From: Prosapia bicincta | Taxonomy: Eukaryota; Arthropoda; Insecta; Hemiptera; Cercopidae | Direction: 5' to 3' | DNA: 64,000 bases | Assembly (NCBI GenBank): GCA_036971475.1 | Contig: JBAIZL010000006.1 | Span: forward strand, 135,689,731-135,753,730 | Part shown: piece by piece, positions 1-62,631 of the stretch | Numbering within the stretch: the first letter of the stretch is position 1 | How the letters are laid out: the number at the start of each line of letters is the position of its first letter | Program-made: the position numbers and the translations under genes | Notes under the pieces: model-generated | Told to the model about the DNA's origin: nothing | The model's database searches: none | The model's input: only the letters and a program-made list of their open reading frames with translations

Positions 1-2362
<2,362 letters not shown>

Positions 2363-2446
2363 GTGTTGACTCTTACCAAGGTAAGTCTGTCAGTCTCCTA
2401 GTCCAAAAAATCCAAATAATCTTTACCAACCAAAACTAACCTAAAA

Positions 2447-2528
<82 letters not shown>

Positions 2529-3074
2529 CTTTGCAACACTGTTTTCTTGTATTCACTTATCACTTTCACTATATGTACTTGAACAATGATCTTACTTGGT
2601 ATTTATACCTCTTCTTAACTTTCAAAGATTGGTAGTATCTCCGTCATCAAGGATCACTGACAGGTGGTTGTAGGAGACTGTCAGGCAGTCTACCAATCTT
2701 TGAAAGTTAACTCGCATAAATACCAAATAAGATTCTTGTTTAAGTACATATAGTGAAAGTGATATATATATATATATATATATATTCTTGATATTTTACG
2801 TTATCCATTGTTTTTCCGTTGCACTGACTTTTGAAGTTAATATATTACTATTGTAAGTAATTTATCCACCATTAAGTGGATCACTCAAGGTAAAATCATT
2901 ACACTTGATGGTGGATAAATTACTTACAATAGTAATATATATATATATATATATATATATATCGGGATATTTCGCGTTGTCTATTATTTTACCGTTGCAC
3001 TGATTTTATGAAGTTATATTATTATTAATTGTAAATAATTTTTTCCACCACTAAGTGCAATAATTTTACCTTAT
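2363..3074. repeat. Inverted repeats joined by (TA)n tracts
   Basis: Contains a (TA)n tract at about 2450-2527. An inverted repeat follows, with left arm about 2570-2635 and right arm about 2690-2760. Further (TA)n tracts lie at about 2763-2786 and 2937-2962. Pieces of repeat family C (containing TTATCCATTG and CCACCATTAAGTG) appear in both orientations around 2840-2935. No coding sequence is seen. Confidence 0.6.
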
Positions 3075-3116
3075 GTGATGAGGCACCTTTCGGTCACTTG
3101 ACCATTGTCGAATCAC
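3075..3116 (-). ncRNA. Hammerhead-like motif, family C
   Basis: Read on the minus strand: stem I GTGAT pairs with ATCAC; an 8-nt core TCGACAAT; stem II GGTCA/TGACC with a 2-nt loop; GAA; an 8-nt mini stem III AGGTGCCT (3 bp, 2-nt loop); and C at the expected cleavage position. The layout is that of PLE hammerheads. The core differs from CTGATGA: T for C3, C for U4, A for G8, plus one extra base before stem II. It may be an inactive relic. Confidence 0.4.
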
Positions 3117-3211
3117 TGAAATCATTTTCTCTATTTTTCTGGTGTGGATGTTCGGTCCATGATGTTGGTATTTGTTGACGTCATACACACGGCTCAATGA
3201 AGAAACATGAG

Positions 3212-3247
<36 letters not shown>

Positions 3248-3404
3248 CTTACCTTGGTAAGAGTCCACACTGTAGTCTTGAAATAGAAACACATAAAAGC
3301 ACTTAAACAATGATATATTTCAACCACACAGTGGTCTTTGTCAATCGAAGAGAAAACACAAAAAGAAATATGAGAGAAATAATCTTTACCAACCAAAACT
3401 AACC

Positions 3405-3464
<60 letters not shown>

Positions 3465-3814
3465 GGTTAGTTTTGGTTGGTAAAGATTATTTAGATTTTT
3501 TGGACTAGGAGACTGACAGACTTACCTTGGTAAGAGTCCACTCTGTAGTCTTGAAATAGAAACACATAAAAGCACTTAAACAATGATATATTTCAACCAC
3601 ACAGTGATCTTTGTCAATCGAAGAGAAACACAAAAAGAAATATGAGTGTTTTATTTCATTCTCTCATATTTCTTTTTGTGTTTTCTCTTTGATTGACAAA
3701 GACCACTGTGTGGTTGAAATATATCATTGTTTAAGTGCTTTTATGTGTTTCTATTTCAAGACTACAGAGTGGACTCTTACCAAGGTAAGTCTGTCAGTCT
3801 CCTAGTCCAAAAAA

Positions 3815-3892
<78 letters not shown>

Positions 3893-4144
3893 GCTATTAT
3901 CAAGGCAAGTTTGTCAATCCTCATATCTAGTATAAAATCCCTCTCTATCTCCTTATTTATCTACCTATCCGTTGATTTATATACTTATCTGTCTGTCTAT
4001 CTATCTCTCTAACCCTCCTCCCTCTTTCCTTCCATACCTCCTTTAGAAACTCCACTACCTACCTTGCCCCTTCTTACACTCATTGTTATTTGATGTAATC
4101 TTTGTTTTGCTAGTGCTCAATATATACTTTAGCTAAATTTGCAG
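3117..4144. repeat. Family A inverted repeats with (TA)n tracts
   Basis: Three family A units (minus about 3250-3375, minus about 3520-3650, plus about 3655-3800) are linked by (TA)n tracts at about 3213-3234, 3406-3460 and 3827-3889, giving overlapping hairpins. The stretch from 3900 to the splice acceptor at 4144 is pyrimidine-rich intron sequence. The TA-derived Tyr-Ile open frames are artefacts. Confidence 0.6.
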
Positions 4145-51154
<47,010 letters not shown>

Positions 51155-51689
51155 TGTATCTCAGTATATGTGTAGGCCTGTTTGGTATTGACTTTTCTGG
51201 ATAGTAAGGGGACACATTCGGAAAATTCTAACAAGCCTTTACACAGATGTAAAAAATTGTTTCATATACCAAATAGATGTATTCTCTAATTAGATCTTGT
51301 ATTTTGTTTTATTTGCGGTTTTAATTATTTTTATTTAAACCCCCTAGTATGTTCTGAATTAAATAGTCTGAGACTAGTTTTTGATTGATCGGTGATTCAG
51401 TTATCCGTTTGTTAATACCTTATCTATTTTTCTGAATAGGAGGTAACAGTTTCTATACAGTTATTTTAATTTTCTATTGGTATGTGTGCATGTTTTCCAA
51501 CTGTCGCTTATTGTAGGTCATGTAAAAGCTACAGAAAAACTTTCCATTTATTTCATGCAACTTTTTCAAAACACTTGATTTAGAAAACACTCTCTTACAA
51601 CTGTTTTTGTTGTAACATTTTATTGTAATCCAATGAAATCAGTTGTATTTTTTCTAGCTCTTTATGTCCATGTTATTTCATTGGAACAT
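51155..51689 (+). other. Probable start of the USP 3' untranslated region
   Basis: Sequence after the stop codon with no further splice-compatible coding exon. I cannot place the polyadenylation site. AATAAA first appears within the following repeat array (about 52048 onward) and again near 52620 and 53586. Confidence 0.5.
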
Positions 51690-52550
51690 CCATTATGCAT
51701 TTAGAGCACGAAATAGGGCCCGACATATAGTTCCACTCTAGTTATCTTCCTGTCATAGATTATTTCATTGGAACATCCATTATACATTTGGAGCACGAAA
51801 TAGGGCCCGACATATAGTTCCACTCTAGTTATCTTCCTGTCATAGATTATTTCATTGGAACATCCATTATACATTTGGAGCACGAAATAGGGCCCGACAT
51901 ATAGTTCCACTCCAGTTATCTTCCTGTCATAGATTATTTCATTGAAACATCCATTATACATTTGGAGCACGAAATAGGGCCCGACATATAGTTCCACTCC
52001 AGTTATCTTCCTATCATAGATTATTTCATTGGAATATCGATTATGCATTTGGAGCGCCAAATAAAACCCGACATATAGTTCCACTCTAGTAATATTTTCC
52101 TGTCATAGGTTACTTCATTGGAACAACCATTATGCATTTGAAGCGCCAAATGAAACCTGACATGTAGTTCCACTCTAGTAATATTTTCCTGTGTAGGTTA
52201 CTTCATTAGAACAACCATTATATGCATTTGGAGCGCCAAATAAAACCCGACATATAGTTCCACTCTAGTAATATTTTCCTGTCATAGGTTATTTCATTGG
52301 AACAACCATTATGCATTTTTTGCGCTAAATAAAACCCGACATGTAGTTCCACTCTAGTAATATTTTCCTGTCATAGGTTATTTCATTGGAACAACCATTA
52401 TGCATTTTTTGCGCCATATAAAACCCGACATATAATTCCACTCTAGTAATATTTTCCTGTCGTAGGTATTTGGAGCGCCAAATAACACCCGACATATAGT
52501 TCCACTCTAGTAATATTTTCCTGTCATATGTTATTTTACTAATAAGTTCT
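51690..52550. repeat. 87-bp tandem repeat, about 10 diverged copies
   Basis: TAGATTATTTCATTGGAAC recurs at 51756, 51843 and 51930 (87 bp). Later copies vary in length. Each holds CGACATATAGTTCCACTC. Because 87 is divisible by three, a 29-residue repeat stays open on the minus strand; I take this as a by-product. The array lies just after the protease stop codon and may be part of its transcript. Confidence 0.9.
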
Positions 52551-54544
52551 AAATTTTTAATAATCACTATTTTAAAACCCCAGAAAATAGTTCTAAAAAA
52601 ATTTTAGAAACAAATTCAGTAAATAAACTCAAATATTTAAATAAATATAACGCAAGTAAAGCTAATAATAATAAAAATAATAACAAAAATATAATATCAG
52701 TAAGTATTCAAAATATGCATATAGCAAAATATATTAAAAACATAGTTGGAAACTAAAACCACATAGGAATTATTACGCTTTTATATGTCATACAAATACA
52801 TGTATAATGAATTTTAATAGTGTATTATCCCACAGTTCACTTATATTTATATTCCAAATGTGTTGTAATAATAATATTTTCATGGAACCTAATTTCTATG
52901 GCCTTTACTGCTGTAAATATTTCAATCTCTTCTGCAGTCTTTCTATTCCGTCCATTTAACTTCATTCAAGAGACTGATATTTTTTGTGTTTTGGTCTAAT
53001 AAGTTCAAATTATTTATGTTTTACTGTATTTTCTGTCCTTTCTTTACTATACTTGAATTGTTTGATTGTTGTGCTTGACATTTAAGGTTTTGAATTGATT
53101 TAATTGTTAAATGTGGTTGACTGAAGACCATAAATTTACCCAGTAAATTTTAAATTCAGTACCTTGTATTATGTATTTTAATGATGCATATAATATTGAC
53201 GCTTATTTTTTAGTTTGTTATTTGTGCTGTTACATTTATACATGATTTGTTAAAACTGTTTTTATCATAACATGATGTGGCAATATTATTTACTGTAAAT
53301 ACAGCTTGATTCAAAGTCTTGAGTTGCTCGGAATGAAATATAACAACCTTTTATTGTATGTTCAGTACACAGCACACGCTTTTGCTATTGAAATTACACA
53401 TCTGTATTAACTTTATCAACAGTAATTATAATTACATTGCTTGGATTTGCTCTTAGGATGAGAAACTGTATGCCCAATTGAAGCTTTTTTTATAGCAAAT
53501 TGATAAAAATGTACTTGTTTTCTTAGTCATTTAACTCTTTAACTTCAAATGGTGTAATAGTACACCATATTTCTTCAGGCTATGAATAAAATTATGTCAA
53601 CACGCTTTCTCATTTGAGGTATAAAGTCATCCTGAACCTTCAGTTTAATTTGAAAAACTTCAGGCTTCAAGCTGTTAGGACTTAGAACACATTACACATT
53701 ACACTTTACAAATGCTCCAAAACGCTAGTGGCACACAATTCTTTCACAATGAATATAAAAATCAAGGCTTTTTTATCTTGCTGTATTATTTAATGTTTCC
53801 TTGTAAAAGTGTAAAAACGGAAGTTTAGTCATGATAGGGTTTACATTTCTTTGATTTTATCACATATATTTGTTTGTATATTATTTTATAATTATTCTTA
53901 TATTGTACACACCTTATTGGTTTATAAGTTTTAAAATGTTTAATAGCAATATATATTTAATATTTTGGAGTATGTGTGTTTATTTCTAGTATTTTCATAA
54001 CTGGGGCTGCTCTATAATCTAGCAACTAAACTTAAAGACCACAAAACCTGTTTTTACACTTTAAATTCACGATATTTTCCAAGTAAATTTCAATTAGAAA
54101 AATTTCATTTTTTTACTGCTTTAGTATTATTACAAAGGCTTGTTTAGAACCTAGTTTCCAGAAATTGTCAATATAAAAGTACATGAAATCCTTGTACGTT
54201 AAGGATTAGACTTGTAGAGATATTTTTTGTGATATACGTTGCATTATCAAACTGCAACTAGTGAACATGCAGTTTGTGTGTATGAAGTAGTACAGTATAT
54301 ACTGAATTGTATATACAAGCTCAGGTTTATAAAGACTTGTGATTTGTCTGTTCTTATTCTGTTAACCAAACTTTTAAAAATTTTTAAAGTTTTAAGAACA
54401 ATATTTTTATATATCCTTAATGTTAAGTTAATTTGTGACTCTTTAAGTTGTTATTGGTATCCTTACAGGTGTAATCACACTTGTTAGTCATGGTCAAATC
54501 AAGTTGAGTCATTTATACTGTAACTGTTGTTAAAACCCATTCAA
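52551..54544. other. Intergenic sequence, no feature seen
   Basis: AT-rich DNA downstream of the protease gene. No gene, RNA gene or clear repeat is seen. Confidence 0.5.
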
Positions 54545-54818
54545 TTATATATATATATATATTTAGGTTAGTTTTGGTTGGTAAAGATTTTTTAGATTTT
54601 TTGGACTAGGAGACTGACAGACTTACCTTGGTAAGAGTCCACACTGTAGTCTTGAAATAGAAACACATAAAAGCACTTAAACAATGATATATTTCAACCA
54701 CCCAATGGTCTTTGTCAATCGAAGAGAAAACACAAAAAGAAGTATGAGAGAATGAAATAAAATAAATACAAGTTGTAATCACAGATTGTGTAGAGTAGAA
54801 ATCAGATGCACAGATTAA

Positions 54819-54874
<56 letters not shown>

Positions 54875-55006
54875 TCCATGAGCATATGAGGATTGGTATG
54901 CTCATGGAAACAATATATATATATATGAAGTTAATATATTTAGTGAATATATTTATATATATGAAGTTAATATTTTTCAGTGCAACGGAAAAACAATGGA
55001 TAACGT

Positions 55007-55043
<37 letters not shown>

Positions 55044-55330
55044 TTAATCTGTGCATCTGTGACATCTGATTTCTACTCTACACAATCTGTGATTACAACT
55101 TGTATTTATTTTATTTCATTCTCTCATATTTCTTTTTGTGTTTTCTCTTCGATTGACAAAGACCACTGTGTGGTTGAAATATATCATTGTTTAAGTGCCT
55201 TTATGTGTTTCTATTTCAAGACTACAGAGTGGACTCTTACCAAGGTAAGTCTGTCAGTCTCCTAGTCCAAAAAATCTAAATAATCTTTACCAACCAAAAC
55301 TAACCTAAAAATATATATATATATATATAA
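54545..55330. repeat. Family A inverted repeats with (TA)n tracts
   Basis: Two family A units face each other (minus about 54563-54815, plus about 55043-55308) with (TA)n tracts between and at the edges. The motif TTGACAAA-GACCAC-TGT-GTGGTT-GAA is at 55153-55178 on plus. A smaller inverted pair (CATGAGCATA and inverse) lies near 54875-54912, and a piece of family C near 54975-55010. Confidence 0.65.
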
Positions 55331-57456
55331 TAAAGGGTCATAACTTTAAGTTTAATCTTCTGGAAAAAAGTTACTTCAAATTTGGTAGTACAAAGTTACA
55401 ATTCAGAAAAACAGAGCCAGTAATATCTTCCTAAACTGACTGCTGTAGGATAAGATATCATTATTGGTTGAAGAATGTGACTTGATTTTACTATGAATCA
55501 GTATTTAAAACTACTTTACTTATATAATATATCCCTAAAACTAATATTTTCATTACATATTCGAAAAATAGTTTTCAGTTATAATAAAACTTTTACAGTA
55601 TACTGAATTTTTAAAAATAGTACTTAAGGTAAAATTCTACTCTCTTGTTTTTACTATCCCTCTATAATTAAGTTATTTTCATTATGTTTATCCAGCTTTT
55701 TTTTACCAAAGTTACTTGGGAAAACTCAAGTAAAATTATGTTTCTTTAGGAACAAATTTTGTTCTTTTGTTTATAATATTTATATTTGTTCAGAACAAAA
55801 TTTAATTTGAATGTAATGTTTATTAACAATTTTAATAAATATACATTGCTTTTTATATTATAAAATATATTCTGTTTTTTCTAGTTTATCCTGGATTTGT
55901 TTTTTTAAAAGAATAAAACATTTGGAAATACAATTGAACATTGATATCACTGTTTTATAAATTGTCACATCTAAAACCAAAATTTACCTATATTCTTAGT
56001 CATTGTATAAATCCTTTTGACAATTATTTCTTTATTTATGTTGACAGTAAACTCTTATGCCTTACCATAGCACTACTATAATTTAAACAGTTTATTTTTT
56101 TAAAAAATTCTATAACTATTGGGTTTATCAAAGAAGTAACAGAAAATGAGGGTGCAAACTGCTGAAATTTACAATCCCAAAGAATCCGTTGATAATATAG
56201 TGCACTATATAGGTAAGATAGAAAATTATAAATGTGTGTGGTGATACTGTCAGAAACACAAGAAATGTTCACATGCACTGAGTTACTGCTCTGTATTCTC
56301 AGATATATTGGGTAGTATAAGGGATTAGTTAAAAGTACCCTATAAAACAAAAATTTATTTAGCATAATTGTTAACTTAGATACATCATAATTTGTAAGAT
56401 AATTACTGTTGATCTTGAGGTCTCTACACATTTAAAGGCAGAAATGGATTCTTTCTCTTTTGTGGGAGCACTAAAATCCATTCTTAAAACAATGTCAATG
56501 TTTGGAAAGATATCAATTGCATCAAAATGATGCAAAATCTTGCTCGTTTATTTTTCAGTTTTTAGTAGTAAAAATGGCTTCAAATATAAACACTTGTTAG
56601 AACAACACAGTTTAGTTCTTCATGATAGCAACTCAATAGTTCTCTTGCTTTTTTTGCTAATTTCTGAGGCTCCCTATGTCTAACAATTCATAATTCTCTC
56701 ATGATTTTACTTCATAATCAAGATACGCTTCAAATCCGTCCAGTACTAAATGTTTTGGAAGATAAGACCAGCGACTGTGTCGTTTCTTAACTTCGTGAAA
56801 TTCTACATAGAACATAACCCAAGTTCTTCAATGTCTCTTCAAAACATTTTGCAGTACAGCACCCAAGGTAAGTTACACAGCAAACGCGTCACATAGTTTT
56901 ACTTTCTTGAGCAGCCTTATGTACAGCTGAAAAAGAGCTGAATACAGGCGTTTTAGAGCTTCCATGGCGGTTCAGAGGTCTTATATGGTCATTTTAACAA
57001 TCGTATAACCAACTTTGTTTTCTCATTCTTACATAAATTACTAAAAAATAGACAGTTTTTTTATAAGTCACAAGAAATAAGTGGTTGATAAAATAAGAAT
57101 ATAACCTCAAAGCAAAAACATAGAAAACTATATAAAAACTGAATGGTTCATATAAAAACATAACACTATTTCATACTACATTCAATTATTGTATATATTT
57201 TATAATTTTGCAACAAAATATTTGGTTAGGATAGGTTTTACTTGATTAAAGAGAGTGATTCTAATATATTGTAATATTTCTATGAGGATTATTAGTATAA
57301 GTTTCATGCGACTTTAAACATTTATTTCTTAGTAACATATGTAAAAACAAAAATCTCGAATTTGGTCCATCATTGCTAACAATTACTAATTGTAAATTCA
57401 TATTAACTACCTAATTAATCTTTGGTTATTTATATGTATGAATTTTGTCATTAAAA
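55331..57456. other. Intergenic sequence, no feature seen
   Basis: AT-rich. The 131-codon minus-strand open frame at 56036-56431 has no recognised domain and no homologue that I know. Possibly chance in AT-rich DNA or a fragment of an old coding sequence. Confidence 0.4.
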
Positions 57457-60437
57457 TCTATATCTATAAAAATGAATGTCTGTGTATATGTATGTTATAG
57501 ACAAAGGTTGATGAAATTTGGAGGATTTGTTTAACATATTCCCAGGATGGACCCTGTGAAGTTTGGTGTAGATACATCTACAGGGCTCTGCCCCAGAGGC
57601 TTAGAATTGTTCAAAAACGTATATATGTATCTATCTCATGGGCATCTAAACCACTGAACAGAAGTTAAAGAAATTTAGAGGGATTATTAGACATATTCCT
57701 AGGATGGTTCGTGTGAGGTTTGGTGTAGATTCATTAACAGGCCTCGCCCCAGAGGCTTAGGATGGTTCAAAAACCGATGTATATATGTATGTGTGTGCAT
57801 ATATCTTATGGACGTCTAAACAAGTGAACAGAAGTTAATAAAATTTAGAGAGATTTTTTTAACATATTGCCAGGACGGTTCATGTAAAGTCTGTTGTAGA
57901 TCCATCTACAGGACTCCGTCCCAGATGGTTCAAAACCTGATATATGTATCTTATGAACGCCTAAACCCTTGAACATTTTAATGACATTTGGAGAGATTGT
58001 TTAACATATTCCCAAGATGGTTTATGTGACGTTTGGTATAGATCCATTTACAGGGCTCCGCCCCAAGGCTTAGGATGGTTTGAAAACAGATGTATGTATT
58101 ATGTCTTACCCAAACCGCTCAACTTAAGTTAATGAAATTTGGAGGAATTGTTCAGTATTTTCACAGGATTGTTCGTGTAGATCCATCAACGTTTTTTCCA
58201 TTTTCACGTTTTGTGTAGATCCATCCACAGTGCTCTGCCCTAGAGGCCTAGGATGGTTCAAAACCCGTTGTATGTATCTTATGAACGCCTAAACCACTCA
58301 ACATAAGTTAATGAGATTTGGAAGAATTGTTTAACATATTCCCAGGATTGTTCGTGTTAAGTTTGGTGTAGATCCATCCACAATGCTCCGCCTCAGAGGC
58401 TTGGGATGGTTCAAAAACTGATGTATATATGTATGTTTCTTATGGACGCCTAAACCGCTATACAGAAGTTGATGAAATTTAAAAGGTTAGTTTAACACTT
58501 CAGCTGCCACTTTGTGCCAATTGGCCCGATGGCCTAGTAGGCTGAACTGAATACTGTCGGACCAAAGGCTCGACATTGTTGTCTAGCAACGTTCATGTTT
58601 ATTCGTACCACATAACCGGTGTTGTTTCTTTTGGAAAAATAAATGCACAGTATTAAACAACAAGCTTCACACAATTTAAAGATGTAATTATGATGGTTTT
58701 TGTTTGATACATTAATGTCGACAACACTTTAAACATGATGTTATTCTAGGAGCTTTTCGTCGGGAGTAATGCCCTGACACGCATATTTCTTAACAATTTT
58801 AGTGAAGTTGAGTTGATTATTCCACTCAAACAAATTGGTTCATTGAAAGAATTTTATCTTTACATACTTTCAAAATAAAATAAATAATATTTAATGATTT
58901 ATTACATTGATTTTTACTATTGTTTTCAAAATTTCACAAAAGCTAAACATGAAGTCAGAAATATTTAGTTGTAAAATAATTCCTACAGAAACTGTCTTGG
59001 TTGAAGTGAAGTGCAAACATTGATATACTTAGATAAACTCATTCTTACTAGGAAGTATATTTTAATGTAAATTCCTTAAAAAGTAAATTATTAAGTTCAA
59101 AAATTTTGCTTCTTATGAATCTTGTGTAGTATTTATCAGACCTGAAGCATTACTTATCAGAGAGAGAGAGAATATGTTTACACTTCCGTTCTATTAAAAA
59201 ACTCACAAATCAATCCCATCTGGCCTTTACATCTTTTCGTGATAAGTGCCAAAACACTTTTCTCGTGCATTTAATTGTGGTTTTGCTGTTTATTGTTTAT
59301 ACACACAAAAATATTAAGAGAGTGTTGCAGAAATTAGAAAATATAAATACCTAAAAAACAATGTCAGGCCAATTGGCCTGGACACGTGTTTATATATATT
59401 ATTATAAGAAACGTATATTCGTACATAGATATGATAGGGAAACAAAAAAAATACACATTATTCAAAAATAGGCGTCAAATATTTTGGCAATTCTCCGGGA
59501 AAACGCCGACATTGGGGGCGGCAGCTAAAGTGTTAACATACTCCCAGGATGGTGCATGTGAAGTTTGGTGTAGATCCATCTACAAGGCTCTGCCCCACAG
59601 GCTTGGGATTGTTCAAATACTGATCTATGTATATAAATATATATATGTGTGTGGATGTAATGTCTTATGAATGCTTAAACCGCTGAACAGAAGTTAATAA
59701 AATTTGGAAGGATTGCTTAACAAATTCCCAGGATGGTTCATATGAGGTTTGGTGTAAATCCATCCACAGGGCTCCGCCCTCAGAAGCTTAGGATGGTTCA
59801 GTGTACAGCCTTCCATAAGTCTAATGTTAAAATGTATATCTATACTTCCATTACTAAAATTAATTTTAAAAAGTTATTACCATTATGTATGAATAAAAAT
59901 ACATTATTAATTATTTTAAAATGTTTATAATTGCTAAATTCTATGTACAATTTTGCTATAGTATCGCCGATAATATTCTTGCGAAAATAGAATCAACCAA
60001 ATCTGTGCAATGGTACCAGACTAACCACAATAAAACTGACACCCAACTTGATCCAAGCAGAAATCAGAGGTGACAGGTTCAAAGGAGAGATTATCGTAAT
60101 TCGATGAATACAGATGATTTCATCAGATATACCTATTGATTTCAAACGACTACAATTTCTTTTGCGACTTTCATTCGCAATAACCATAAACAAGGACAAT
60201 CATTGACCATTGCCGGATTAAATTTGGAACATTTGAGCTTTTACTATGGATAATTATATGTTGTGTGTTCTCGCGTGTTGGGACACTTAAAATTCATATG
60301 TTTATACGCCTCATGAAATGTAAAAAAAAAAAAAAGTTTATCCTCTAGCATTACAGTATATGAAATATAAATATTTAGATGTTTTTAATGCAAAAATTAT
60401 GATTTCAGGCGCAGCAACGTGTGTTGGGTAAAGCTAG
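57457..60437 (+). mobile_element. Helitron with 5' repeats and helicase relic
   Basis: Starts TCTATATCTATAAAAATGAA after a host A (57456). Ends GGGTAAAGCTAG before a host T (60438). The 5' half holds about eight diverged repeats of 140-180 bp (units with GAAATTTGGAGG, CATATTCCCAGGATGG, GTAGATCCATC, GCCTAAACCGCTGA). Near the 3' end (about 60120-60310) is a frameshifted helicase C-terminus (FAITINK-like, then GQSLTIAGLNLEHLSFYYG and CSRVGTLKIHMFIRLM in another frame). A piggyBac MITE interrupts the repeats. Non-autonomous. Confidence 0.85.
58492..59536. mobile_element. piggyBac-type MITE inside the Helitron
   Basis: Left end TTAACACTTCAGCTGCCA; right end, reverse-complemented, TTAACACTTTAGCTGCCG; TTAA at both edges. 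It splits a Helitron repeat exactly at its TTTAACATATTCCCAGG segment; joining the flanks restores the repeat. Same family as 43768-47180. No transposase. Confidence 0.88.
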
Positions 60438-61148
60438 TATCTTAATAGAAATCTTATAAATCCCATAATTCACGGCTAACTATACTTCAGTTAGCAATGA
60501 AGTACAATTAATTCAATTAATCTTTTTACTCGTTTACGTTTCTACTTTATATTCTGAATGTAATATAATATTTTTAAAGTCGGGTATCTAGAAAGGTACA
60601 CATTTTTTTCAAGATGGAAATAAACATTATTTTTTATTTAGATGGCCTTATAGCTACATATAAATATAATGATTATCTCTAAAATTATATAAATTTTTTT
60701 CAATTTGAAAAATAATTTCCTTGTTTAACAATTTCATAGATGATCTCTAATAGCTATAAGATTAAAATTACTATCTGGGAATAATTTCTGGTATTAAAGT
60801 TGGAATAAATAAATACTGATGTGAAGAATAATAGTTTTATCGAAAATATTGTAACAAAATGTTTTGCTACATGTATACACCTAATATAGTATAATAGTTA
60901 ATTAGATATTAGTGTTTATTTTAATAATACAGTATAGGGGTGGGTATTATCATTATATATTTTCCAAACAATCGATATACAAAATTTTAAAATCATCACA
61001 TTAAAGTAAACACTTATATAAATATAATAACGTTGTCACTAAGAACATAGAAACAAAGTATCTTTCTTAGCCTTCTTCCCTCCTATATGGTTTGTGCAGG
61101 CGCATGAATACATGCAACGTGAACGTAGGAAAAATTAGCGGACTATTT
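60438..61148. other. Intergenic sequence upstream of 14-3-3 epsilon
   Basis: AT-rich with no gene. GC content rises over the last 100 bases toward the presumed promoter. Confidence 0.5.
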
Positions 61149-61154
61149 TCAGTT
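61149..61154 (+). promoter_or_regulatory. Candidate initiator (TCAGTT) of 14-3-3 epsilon
   Basis: TCAGTT matches the arthropod initiator consensus and lies 87 bp before the ATG, in the least AT-rich stretch. No TATA box lies at the expected distance. A second TCAGTG is at about 61208. It is a guess without transcript data, and a 5' untranslated exon further upstream is possible. Confidence 0.3.
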
Positions 61155-61235
61155 GGCGGTTGTGTGTCCATCTTGTGTTTTGTCTTGAGCTCGTAATAGT
61201 TTTGTGATCAGTGAAAAAATCCAAATTAATCCATA

Positions 61236-61299
61236 ATGGCAGAAAGGGAGGATAATGTTTATAAGGCTAAATTAGCAGAACAAGCTGAAAGATACGACG
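61236..61299 (+). CDS. 14-3-3epsilon: 14-3-3 epsilon, first coding exon
   Basis: A phosphoserine-binding adaptor protein of signalling pathways; acts as a dimer in the cytoplasm. The exon reads MAEREDNVYKAKLAEQAERY D then one base, with donor GTAAGT at 61300. The start REDNVYKAKLAEQAERYD is characteristic of the epsilon isoform and closest to insect forms; the zeta isoform starts differently. The split after YD and one base agrees with the first exon boundary of vertebrate YWHAE as I recall it. The following exon (EMVE...) is not found before 64000, so intron 1 exceeds 2.7 kb. Confidence 0.93.
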
Positions 61300-62623
61300 G
61301 TAAGTTGAAATTTATACGTTCAAAGTGACACAGAGTTCTAAAATACATTATAAAAAATTTGTACACCCTCGGCCTTCATTTGTGTGATGTCATGAAATCT
61401 TGAAAGGAATAAGTCTATATAAAACATAAATAATTGTATTAAATAAGATGTTGCGTTTAGTTAGTGAACGAATTCTATTGTTTTAATGAAATATACATTT
61501 AAAAGTTTCAATTTATATTCTACGTTTTATATAGCTCTATACTTTTAAGCAGCTTAATTCGACCTTCTTACCTTTCCCACCTAATTGAAGAAAGGTAGAT
61601 TATTGGAAAGGATGCCGCTACAGTTTTATTACACACAGTTTCTAGCAATATTTGCCAATTAACGAGTAATACGTACGTATAGTGAGTAACATAATAAAAT
61701 TGACAAATAAAATTTGTGCAAATTCCAGGGAAAAGGCCCAACCCATTTCAAGCCCTTTGACAAATAGTTCTATTAAATAATTTACAGAAATGTGGATCTA
61801 CCAAATTTCTTTTCAGAAATTTACTTCCTTCGTGAAATCCTATTTTCAGGTAACTTTATTTAAGAAAAATATTGTGATTCTCACTAAAATATATATACAT
61901 ACTCATACCAATAGTGTTCTTGTAAATAAATATGTCTGCTTTTTCAGTAGATTCCTCTTTGCAAAATGATCAAGCTTAAAATGTTTGTACCCATATTGTT
62001 CTCAGTAGAGGGTTTAGTTGAATATTTTCATAATTTTAGGTGATTAATTAGGACTGCTAATTTTATAAAACTTGCTATATTGTTTTTTAAATTGTTAGAC
62101 ATGTTACCCCTATTTTCAATATTTAAAGTTTGAGTTGGAGTTTGTATTTTAATCATGTAGTTAAACTTCTTTGATAGAAATTACTATTGATTATTATAGT
62201 TCAACACTAAATTCCTATAGCTTTAATGATGTTATAAGACTATAATTATTAGATTGCAGTTATTTACAATATTTTAAGTTTAAGCATGATAAGATAATAT
62301 TATGTTTAGGCTAATATTCTAAAAATTTGATACTGGATTTTTTTATTGCCAGATTATTAATTTCAGGACCATTTAATAGCCTATATGAATGTTTTTTAAA
62401 ATAATTTTAAAAATGATTTTTTTAAACCTGTGAACCGTTTATCTGGTTGTGCAAATGTAATTTATCTAATACCTGGTTTTTATAAATATATATTTAAGTA
62501 TTTTTGTTCACATATAATACAGTAATTATTTTCTTTAATCACGTAATCTACATTGGCAGAAGAAATTATACAGGGTAATGCACAAAGCCATCAGGCGTAT
62601 GGAAAAAATAATAAAAAGGTATG
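61300..62623 (+). other. 14-3-3 epsilon intron 1, first part
   Basis: AT-rich intron with no recognised element. Confidence 0.6.
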
Positions 62624-62631
62624 CTTACACC

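Noticed and set aside
3727..3930. Tyr-Ile repeat open frames here and at 24437-24634, 54606-54905, 63467-63667
   Set aside because: They translate (TA)n tracts joined to repeat family sequence.
51701..52084. 127-codon minus-strand protein with a 29-residue repeat
   Set aside because: By-product of the 87-bp tandem period; later copies with different lengths lose the frame.
55153..55185. Family A segment as a full hammerhead
   Set aside because: Core-like TTGACAAA, stem II and GAA are present, but stem III is only 2 bp and no stem I pairs, so I list it only as a repeat with partial resemblance.
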